From: Methyloversatilis sp.
GTDB taxonomy: Bacteria > Pseudomonadota > Gammaproteobacteria > Burkholderiales > Rhodocyclaceae
NCBI GenBank assembly: GCA_017984755.1
Contig: JAGNYW010000001.1
Coordinates: 1 to 64,000, forward strand
Direction: 5' to 3'
DNA length: 64,000 nucleotides
A model generated the notes under the pieces. The model was not told where the DNA came from. It saw only the letters and a program-made list of their open reading frames with translations, and ran no database searches. Positions within the stretch are counted from its first letter, which is position 1, and every line of letters begins with the position of its first letter. Both the position numbers and the translations under genes were made by a program. This document shows positions 57,801-64,000 of the stretch, piece by piece.

Positions 57801-58718
57801 TCAGGGCGCCGTCGCCAATCTGCAGCAGGCCTCGAACTGGGCGCGCAGTGCGTCCGGCAGCGGCAGCCGGTCATTCATGAGGTCGAGCACGATGCTGGCG
57901 TTGTCCGCAGCCTCGATGCCAGGCTCGGGCTGGGTCGGGGCGCTGCCCGCGTCTTCCGCTTCGAACATCACCGTCTCCTTGCCATCGACAAATCCGACCA
58001 CGCGCGGCCGGCGTGCCGGGTTGGCGTAGGCCTCGCCCTCGGTGCCGCGCAGAAGCATCGAACAGCCGCCATCGAGACGCAGAAACTCCGTCATCTTCTC
58101 CAGATATTCCGGGTGCGTCACCGGCACCACGCGAACGCTGCGACCCGGTAGCGGATCGATCATCTTGGCCATCGAATGACCTGAATTTCGCACGCCCAGC
58201 TGCGGCCGCAGCGACAGCAGCGCATCCAGACCGGGGCTCAGGCTGTCCAGACGGATGCAGGCAATCCGCTGTGATGCCAGCAGTTCGCCCGCCTGTGCGG
58301 CGCTGTCGGCCAGCGGCAGTTGCAGCGCGGCAAGCAGTGCGAACGGATCGGCCCGCGTTTCGAAGTCGAAGTGGCCGTGAATCAGCACCGGTATGCCTTC
58401 GCGCGCCAGCATCATGGCCAGCAGCGGCATCAGGTTCGGTCGGCGGCGGGCGCCGTTGTAGGTCGGCAGCACGACTGTGCGCGGACCCGCCGGCGCGACG
58501 ATGTCCGTCAGGCGGACGTCGATGGCGCCCTTGAACCCGAGCAGTTCTTCCAGTGTCTCGCCCTTGATCCGCATCGCCAGCACGATGGCGCCCAGCTGCA
58601 GCGGCGGCACACGCTGGTCGAGCATGTCGCCGAACAGGGCCTGTGCGTCCTCGCGCGTCAGCGAACGGGCCCCCTTGGCGCCGCGACCGATTTCCTTGAT
58701 CAGTTTCGTGTAGTCCAT
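57801..58718 (-). CDS. TrpD/YbiB-like glycosyltransferase family 3 protein (second copy)
   Basis: 305 residues. The layout is as in the copy at 45900: SREDAQALFGDMLDQ-like LTREDAQALFGDMLDQRVPPLQLGA, then LPTYNGARRRPNLMPLLAMMLAREGIPVLIHG, and GVRNSGHSMAKMIDP, without the phosphoribosyl-diphosphate loop of true TrpD. E. coli YbiB of this family binds nucleic acid without sequence preference. This copy stands alone, convergent with the chemoreceptor. Confidence 0.85.
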   Translation of the reverse strand: MDYTKLIKEIGRGAKGARSLTREDAQALFGDMLDQRVPPLQLGAIVLAMRIKGETLEELLGFKGAIDVRLTDIVAPAGPRTVVLPTYNGARRRPNLMPLLAMMLAREGIPVLIHGHFDFETRADPFALLAALQLPLADSAAQAGELLASQRIACIRLDSLSPGLDALLSLRPQLGVRNSGHSMAKMIDPLPGRSVRVVPVTHPEYLEKMTEFLRLDGGCSMLLRGTEGEAYANPARRPRVVGFVDGKETVMFEAEDAGSAPTQPEPGIEAADNASIVLDLMNDRLPLPDALRAQFEACCRLATAP

Positions 58719-58838
58719 GCACCGAATTATGCCCGTGCCTGCGTGGCACTCCGCAGCGTTATATATTGATGCGTTGCGCGGGTGGCACAAGGTCGGACAG
58801 GCCATCTTCAGGATTCGATGCGAACGAGGGAGATACGC

Positions 58839-59723
58839 ATGAAAGTAGGGTTCATAGGACTGGGGTTGATGGGACGGCCCATGGCCGGACATCTGGCGAA
58901 GGCGGGCCACAGCCTGCATCTGTGGGCGCGTCGCCCGGAATCGCTGGCACCTTTCCGCGACAGCAGCGCGACGCTGCATGACTCGGTTGCCGCAGTCGCA
59001 CGCGAGGCCGACGTGGTGTTTTCCATGGTGGCCGATGCACCCGATGTCGAGGCGATCGCGCTCGGCCCGCAGGGCGTTGCCGAAGGTGCGGCCGGTCGCA
59101 CCGATCTGGTTTTAGTCGACATGAGCACGATCGCGCCCGATTCGGCGCGTTCGATCGCTGCGCGCCTGCACGCGAAAGGCGTGACGATGATCGATGCGCC
59201 GGTGTCGGGCGGCGAGGTCGGCGCGATCAATGCGGCGCTGACCATCATGGCCGGGGGCGATCAGGCCGCGTTCGAGCGCGTGCTTCCGTTGTTCCAGCTC
59301 ATGGGCAAGAACGTGACGCGGGTCGGCGACAGCGGTGCCGGTCAGGTGGCCAAGGCGTGCAACCAGATCCTCACCGGCGTCGGCGTGCTCGCGCTGGCCG
59401 AAGCCTATGCCTTCGCGGAAAAGAGCGGCGTCGACGCGGCACGCGTGCGCGAGGCGCTGCTGGGCGGATTCGCCTACAGCCGCATTCTGGAAAATCACGG
59501 CCAGCGCATGCTGGACCGCAACTTCAAGGCCGGCTTCAAGTCGTGGATGCACCAGAAGGATCTGCGCATCGTGATGAACGAGGCGCACCGCATGGGGCTG
59601 GCGCTGCCGTCGGCTGCAGCCGCTGCACAGATGCTCAATGCCATGGTCGGTCAGGGGCTGGGCGAAGAGGATTCGATCGCCGTGCTCAAGGTGCTGGAAG
59701 GTCTGGGCGGCATCGAGAGGTGA
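58839..59723 (+). CDS. NAD(P)-dependent beta-hydroxyacid dehydrogenase (GarR/HIBADH family)
   Basis: 294 residues: Rossmann motif VGFIGLGLMGRPMAGHL at the N-terminus, substrate loop DMSTIAPDSAR, DAPVSGGEVGAINAAL, the catalytic Lys in GQVAKACNQI (about residue 170) and the C-terminal HQKDLRIVMNEA. Likely a 2-hydroxy-3-oxopropionate or 3-hydroxyisobutyrate reductase. GAGGGAGA precedes ATG 58839. It is followed at once by a paralogue. Confidence 0.9.
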   Translation: MKVGFIGLGLMGRPMAGHLAKAGHSLHLWARRPESLAPFRDSSATLHDSVAAVAREADVVFSMVADAPDVEAIALGPQGVAEGAAGRTDLVLVDMSTIAPDSARSIAARLHAKGVTMIDAPVSGGEVGAINAALTIMAGGDQAAFERVLPLFQLMGKNVTRVGDSGAGQVAKACNQILTGVGVLALAEAYAFAEKSGVDAARVREALLGGFAYSRILENHGQRMLDRNFKAGFKSWMHQKDLRIVMNEAHRMGLALPSAAAAAQMLNAMVGQGLGEEDSIAVLKVLEGLGGIER

Positions 59724-59755
59724 GCACTGAGGTGAGCACCGAGGTACGTACCGGG

Positions 59756-60622
59756 ATGAGGGCCGGTTTCGTCGGTCTGGGCGCGATGGGTCGCGCGATG
59801 GCGGCCAATCTGCTTCGGGCGGGACACGACGTCACGGTGTGGGCGCGACGCGCCGAATCTATGCAGCCGCTGGTGGCCCTCGGGGCGCGGGCGGCCGAAT
59901 CGCCGGCAGACTGTGCGCGCGATGCCGATGCCGTGCTGTGCGTGGTGACGGCCGGCGCGGACGTGCGTCAGGTGGCGCTCGGTACGCACGGCGTCATCGA
60001 AGGCGCGCGTCCGGGCTGCGTGTTCATCGACCACAGCACGATTCCGCCGTCGGCCGCACGCAGCATCGCGCAGGCGCTGGCCGTGCGCGGCATCGACATG
60101 CTGGATGCACCGGTGTCCGGCGGCGAGCGCGGGGCGATCGACGCCACGCTGTCCATCATGGCCGGTGGCGATGCAACGGTGTTCGAGCGCATGCGTCCGC
60201 TGCTTTCGGCCGTCGGCCGCACGCTGGTACACGTCGGCCCGAACGGCGCCGGACAGGTGGCCAAGGCGTGCAATCAGCTCATCCTGTGCGCCTTCATCGA
60301 GGCGGCCGCCGAGGCGGCGCGACTGGCCGCTGCCAGCGGTGTGGATTTCGGCAAGGTGCGCGACGCGATGCTGCATGGCTCGGCCGGATCGCGCGCACTC
60401 GAACTTTTCGGCGGCAGGATGGTGTCGCGCGATTTCAGCGCCGGCGTGCAGGCGCGCCTGCACCACAAGGACATGGGCATCGTGCTGGGCGAGGCGGTCG
60501 ACCTCGGCCTCGCGATGCCGCTGTCGGCGGCGGTGTGGCAGCAGCTCAACGCATTGATGGCGCAGGGCGGTGCCACGAAGGACACGTCGGCGCTGCTCGA
60601 GGTGCTGGAGAAACAGCGCTAG
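59756..60622 (+). CDS. Second beta-hydroxyacid dehydrogenase paralogue
   Basis: 288 residues, same family as its neighbour: AGFVGLGAMGRAMAANLL, DHSTIPPSAARSIA, DAPVSGGERGAID, GQVAKACNQLIL with the catalytic Lys, HHKDMGIVLGEA. ATG 59756 is chosen; in-frame GTGs at 59720 and 59732 lie in a short repeat (coding VSTEVSTE) and the first overlaps the upstream stop, so a longer form is possible. Divergence in the substrate segments suggests another hydroxyacid. Its stop overlaps that of the convergent regulator gene. Confidence 0.9.
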   Translation: MRAGFVGLGAMGRAMAANLLRAGHDVTVWARRAESMQPLVALGARAAESPADCARDADAVLCVVTAGADVRQVALGTHGVIEGARPGCVFIDHSTIPPSAARSIAQALAVRGIDMLDAPVSGGERGAIDATLSIMAGGDATVFERMRPLLSAVGRTLVHVGPNGAGQVAKACNQLILCAFIEAAAEAARLAAASGVDFGKVRDAMLHGSAGSRALELFGGRMVSRDFSAGVQARLHHKDMGIVLGEAVDLGLAMPLSAAVWQQLNALMAQGGATKDTSALLEVLEKQR

Positions 60623-61182
60623 CCCGGCATGCCGCTGATGCGGCTCATCAGCGCGGCGGCGTTGTGAACGTCGTAGCGCTGCATGAGCTGGGCGCGGATC
60701 TTCTCCACGGTGCGCGGGCTGATGCCGAGTTCGCGCGCGCATTCCTTCGAGGTCAGGCCGCGCGTCATGGCCGACAGCACTTCGCGCTGGCGCACGCTCA
60801 GCGTGTCCACGCCGCCGCTGTTGCGCAGCGGTTCGAACAGCCAGCACGCCTGACGATAAGGGTCGCTGCGGTCCAGTGCCCGGCCGAGCACGCGGAACCA
60901 GCGCAGTCCGCCATCGCGCAGCCGCATCAGCCGTTCGTCTTCGTAGGTGCCGGACTGGAAGAGTGCTTCGAGCCCGCGCTGGCCCACCCGCTCGAATTCG
61001 GTGGTGGTCGGGTAGAGCACCGCCATGCTCTGACCGATCAGCGCGTCCGGGTCGTAACCGAAGCTCGCTGCAAAGCGGTCATTGCACCACTGGATGCGGC
61101 GCTGCATCGTCAGGACCATGCCCATCGGGCAGAGGTCGGCCGCATGGTCGGCGCCGGCGGCATCGGGGATCAGTGAGGACAT
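60619..61182 (-). CDS. PAS-LuxR transcriptional regulator
   Basis: 187 residues: a PAS domain at about 10-120 (RIQWCNDRFAASFGYDPDALIG, LRDGGLRWFRVLGRALDRS) and a LuxR/GerE helix-turn-helix at the C-terminus (LSVRQREVLSAMTRGLTSKECARELGISPRTVEKIRAQL). There is no receiver domain, so it is not a classical response regulator; the PAS may bind a ligand directly. It is divergent from the thiolase gene (125-base gap), a plausible target. Confidence 0.88.
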   Translation of the reverse strand: MSSLIPDAAGADHAADLCPMGMVLTMQRRIQWCNDRFAASFGYDPDALIGQSMAVLYPTTTEFERVGQRGLEALFQSGTYEDERLMRLRDGGLRWFRVLGRALDRSDPYRQACWLFEPLRNSGGVDTLSVRQREVLSAMTRGLTSKECARELGISPRTVEKIRAQLMQRYDVHNAAALMSRISGMPG

Positions 61183-61307
61183 GGGCGTAGTTCTGCGACT
61201 GGCGCGCAAGTTGGGGCGCGCCTAATGTATACCCGTTCCGCCGGCGCACATCACTGTGCCGGTCCCAGCCACTTGAGGCCGCCTGCGCGGCCGCCGGGAG
61301 ATTGCCC

Positions 61308-62471
61308 ATGATTGACCTGATCGGTTTTGCCCACACCCCGTTTGCACGGCGTCCGGATGCGGATGTTGAAACCCTGATGGCGGAAGTCGCCGCCACGGCG
61401 CTGGCCGACGCCGGGCTAGAGGGATCCGATATCGACGCGGTCGTGGTCGGTCACTTCGGCGCCGGCATGGTGAAGCAGGGCTTCGTTGCCGGACTGTCGG
61501 CCGGACTGGTGCCCGGCCTTCGCATGACGCCGGCGGTGCGCGTCGAGAACGCCTGTGCAACGGGCAGCGCGGCGATCCATCAGGCGGCGCTGACGATCCG
61601 TGCCGGTGCTGCGCGCCGCGTGCTGGTCATCGGTGTCGAAGTCATGTCGCAGCTGTCGACGCGCGATGTCGGCAACGCGCTGCTGCGCGCAGCCTATTAC
61701 AAGGAAGAGGCGGAAACCCCGGCTGGCTTCGCCGGCATGTTCGGCCTCATCACCGACCGCTATGCCGAGCGCTTCGGCGACCCGCGTGATGCGATGGCGC
61801 GCATCGCGTCCAAGAATCACGCCAATGCCGCCCACAATCCGCTGGCGCAGTACCGCAACCCCCTCGATGTGGCGTTCTGCGCCACCGAGTCGGAGAAGAA
61901 TCCGCGTGTGGTCGGTCGCCTGCTGCGCACCGACTGTTCGCCGATCTCCGACGGCGCTGCGGCAGTCGTGATGTCCGCACATGATGCGCACGATGCGAGC
62001 CGGCCCTTCGTTCGTCTGCGCGCCACCGCACAGGCGAACGATCTGATGCCGATTTCGCAGCGCGACATGAGCGAACTGACCGGTGCGAAAGTCGCCTGGC
62101 AGCGCCTGCTCGCGGCCGCTGATCTGAAGCTGGACGATCTCGACTGCGTGGAGGTGCACGATTGCTTCACCACCGCGGAATTGATGATGTACGAAGCAAT
62201 CGGCCTGACACCACCGGGTGGCGGACATCGTGCGCTGGAAGAAGGCTGGGTCTATGCCGGCGGTCGCCTGCCGGTCAACCTGTCGGGCGGCCTCAAGACC
62301 AAGGGGCACCCGATCGGCGCCACGGGTGTGTCGATGCACGTGATCAGTGCCTGGCAGCTGCTCGGACGTTTCCGCGCGGATGTCTTGCCGGATGCGCGCT
62401 TCGCCGGCATCCTGAACATGGGCGGCGCCAGCGTCGCCAACTACGGTTCCATCCTCGAACGCGTCCAGTAA
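61308..62471 (+). CDS. Thiolase family acyl-CoA acetyltransferase
   Basis: 387 residues. The nucleophile is Cys83 in ENACATGSAAI; later marks are VEVHDCFTTAELMMYEA and NLSGGLKTKGHPIGATG with the catalytic His, plus a glycine-rich end (NMGGASVANYGS). It is of the SCP-x-like type rather than the FadA type. GGGAG precedes ATG 61308. The next gene is an acyl-CoA synthetase 18 bases later, so the pair should activate and cleave or condense an acid. The substrate is unknown. Confidence 0.9.
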   Translation: MIDLIGFAHTPFARRPDADVETLMAEVAATALADAGLEGSDIDAVVVGHFGAGMVKQGFVAGLSAGLVPGLRMTPAVRVENACATGSAAIHQAALTIRAGAARRVLVIGVEVMSQLSTRDVGNALLRAAYYKEEAETPAGFAGMFGLITDRYAERFGDPRDAMARIASKNHANAAHNPLAQYRNPLDVAFCATESEKNPRVVGRLLRTDCSPISDGAAAVVMSAHDAHDASRPFVRLRATAQANDLMPISQRDMSELTGAKVAWQRLLAAADLKLDDLDCVEVHDCFTTAELMMYEAIGLTPPGGGHRALEEGWVYAGGRLPVNLSGGLKTKGHPIGATGVSMHVISAWQLLGRFRADVLPDARFAGILNMGGASVANYGSILERVQ

Positions 62472-62489
62472 ATCACAAGGAGAGCGCGC

Positions 62490-64000
62490 ATGAACATTGC
62501 ACTTTGGCTGCAACGCACCGCCCAGCAGTATCCCGATCGTCCCGCCATCGCGCATGGTCGCGAAGTGCTGTGGGATTACCGCGGTTTCGCCGCGAGCGCC
62601 GCGCGCTGCGCGACCTGGCTGCGCGCGCGCGGCCTGCAGCCGGGCGATCGTGTCGCGCTCTTCATGTACAACACACCGGATTACCTGCCGCTGATGTGGG
62701 GCGCCTGGTGGGCCGGCGTGGCGGTTGTGCCGATCAACGCCAAGCTGCATCCGAAGGAGGCAGCCTTCATCTGCACCCACAGCGGCTCGAAGCTGGTGTG
62801 CTGCGGCGAGGATGTGCGTGAAGATCTGCAAGCCGTGCTGCGCGAAGCGGGCAACGATGTGCCGGTGCTGTCCGATTTCGGTTTCCTGCGCGATGCATCC
62901 ATCGCGCCGTCGGCCATCGAGCCGCGCACCGACACCGATCCGGTGTGGCTGTTCTACACCAGCGGCACGACCGGCCGGCCCAAGGGCGTGAACCTGTCGC
63001 TGCGCCAGCTGCGCTGGACCTGCATGGGCTATCTGTCCAGCGTGCAGGCGCTGGCACCGGGCGACGTGGCGCTGCATCCGGCGCCGATGTCGCATGGCGG
63101 CGGCCTGTTCCACCTGCCCTACGTCATGCAGGCCGGCATCAATGTGGTGCCCGAATCGGGCGGCTTCGACGCGCAGGAATGCTTCGACCTCGCCGCCCAC
63201 TGGACGGAAGCGTCCTTCTTCGCCGCGCCGACCATGGTGCGCCGCCTGATCGACGTGGTGAAGAAGACCGGCCAGCGTCCGACCGGCCTGGCCACCATCT
63301 GCTACGGCGGCGGCCCGATGTATCTGGCCGACCTCGAAGAGGCACTGGAACTGATCGGCCCGCACTTCGCGCAGATCTACGGTCAGGGCGAGTGCCCGAT
63401 GATGATCACCGTGATGCCGCGCGCACTGGTCAACGACCCGACGCAGCCGCGCTACCGCGAGCGCCTGGCCTCCGTCGGCTTCGCGCAGTCCATGGTCGAA
63501 GTGGCGGTGGTCGATGCGCAGGGTAAGGACGTGCCGACCGGCGAAACCGGCGAAATCCGCGTGCGCGGCGAAGCGGTCATGAACGGCTACTGGGAGAACC
63601 CGGAAGCGACCGCCGCCTCCATCGTCGACGGCTGGCTGTACACCGGCGACGTCGGCCGGCTCGACGAAGACGGCTTCCTGACGCTGCTCGACCGCAGCAA
63701 GGACCTGATCATCAGTGGCGGCAGCAACATCTATCCGCGCGAAGTCGAAGAAGCGCTGCTGACCCACGAATCGGTGGCCGAAGTGGCGGTGATCGGTCGC
63801 CCCGACCCGGAATGGGGTGAGGTGGTGATTGCCTTCGTCGTCACCCGCCAGCCGATGACCCCGGCCGAACTGGACGCGCACTGCCTGACCGAGATCGCGC
63901 GCTTCAAGCGTCCCAAGCACTATTGCTTCGTCGATGAACTGCCGAAGAACAACTATGGCAAGGTGCTGAAAACGGCGCTGCGGGACATCGATGCCAAGGC
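62490..64000 (+). CDS. Acyl-CoA synthetase (AMP-binding), cut by the window end
   Basis: 503 codons are visible and no stop is reached; about 10-30 residues are likely missing. ANL family marks are YTSGTTGRPKG (P-loop), YGQGECPMM, YTGDVGRLDEDGF, DRSKDLIISGGSNIYPREVEE (hinge) and the A10 Lys region LPKNNYGKVLKTALR. It forms an acyl-CoA from an unknown carboxylic acid through an acyl-AMP. AAGGAG lies before ATG 62490. It is operonic with the thiolase. Confidence 0.92.
   Translation, partial: MNIALWLQRTAQQYPDRPAIAHGREVLWDYRGFAASAARCATWLRARGLQPGDRVALFMYNTPDYLPLMWGAWWAGVAVVPINAKLHPKEAAFICTHSGSKLVCCGEDVREDLQAVLREAGNDVPVLSDFGFLRDASIAPSAIEPRTDTDPVWLFYTSGTTGRPKGVNLSLRQLRWTCMGYLSSVQALAPGDVALHPAPMSHGGGLFHLPYVMQAGINVVPESGGFDAQECFDLAAHWTEASFFAAPTMVRRLIDVVKKTGQRPTGLATICYGGGPMYLADLEEALELIGPHFAQIYGQGECPMMITVMPRALVNDPTQPRYRERLASVGFAQSMVEVAVVDAQGKDVPTGETGEIRVRGEAVMNGYWENPEATAASIVDGWLYTGDVGRLDEDGFLTLLDRSKDLIISGGSNIYPREVEEALLTHESVAEVAVIGRPDPEWGEVVIAFVVTRQPMTPAELDAHCLTEIARFKRPKHYCFVDELPKNNYGKVLKTALRDIDAK

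Noticed and set aside
61416-63920. An 834-codon open frame antisense to the thiolase and acyl-CoA synthetase genes.
   Set aside because: Shadow of two conserved sense genes; no start signal or domain.
1-64000. CRISPR arrays, prophage genes and an intact insertion sequence were looked for.
   Set aside because: No regularly spaced direct repeats, phage structural genes or complete transposase were seen; only the decayed IS5 relic remains.

Overview
The window is one contiguous stretch of a high-GC (roughly 65%) Gram-negative chromosome. The gene set points to a betaproteobacterium close to the Rhodocyclales or methylotrophic Methyloversatilis-like bacteria: PEP-CTERM surface proteins, quinoprotein-relay proteins, an NAD-type formate dehydrogenase, a NirBD/NasA nitrate assimilation operon and many TonB receptors. 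The genus is an inference. Both ends cut genes: a methyltransferase at the left edge and an acyl-CoA synthetase at the right.

Layout. 1-4.6 kb: a methyltransferase and a sulfatase-fold membrane protein, a thioredoxin/CcdA pair, and an unidentified ATP-grasp enzyme. 4.7-9.0 kb: egtD, senA, senB and senC(selD), which together form a complete selenoneine (selenium analogue of ergothioneine) pathway. 9.1-14 kb: tRNA-Leu(UAA), a glycine-zipper lipoprotein, TatD, a TonB receptor, a solitary PIN protein and a putative zinc peptidase. 14-19.7 kb: a CusABC/CzcABC-like RND efflux operon. 19.7-23.1 kb: a quinoprotein-relay cluster (SoxYZ-like carrier between two metallo-beta-lactamase-fold proteins, one with a degenerate metal site). 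23.2-27.7 kb: a two-gene formate dehydrogenase. 27.9-30.1 kb: a PEP-CTERM matrixin-type protease with a sigma-54 promoter, then a decayed IS5-family transposase. 30.2-34.3 kb: a cobalamin riboswitch in front of two PEP-CTERM proteins and a BtuB-like receptor, a likely surface B12 capture operon. 34.3-38.8 kb: a tightly overlapped LysR-CobW-SelO-deacylase operon. 38.9-45.9 kb: pirin/flavoprotein, PpiC, BolA-YciI-YciB, HU, YaaA, a TPR protein and a dienelactone hydrolase.

45.9-56.1 kb is a minus-strand nitrate assimilation operon: nirB, nirD, narK, a PP2C phosphatase-kinase fusion, nasA and a TrpD/YbiB-like gene. Its upstream region carries an NtrC-like palindrome, a good sigma-54 promoter, and a leader with two hairpins (one with a canonical ANTAR hexaloop) followed by a terminator. 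This resembles the Klebsiella nasF regulatory logic. A second YbiB-like gene lies beyond a chemoreceptor at 57.8 kb. 58.8-64 kb: two tandem beta-hydroxyacid dehydrogenase paralogues, a PAS-LuxR regulator, a thiolase and an acyl-CoA synthetase.

The most interesting parts are the selenoneine cluster with its overlapping divergent start region, the riboswitch-controlled PEP-CTERM B12 operon, the nitrogen-control region of nirB, and the quinoprotein-relay cluster that lacks a neighbouring dehydrogenase. All calls come from reading the sequence; no database search was run.
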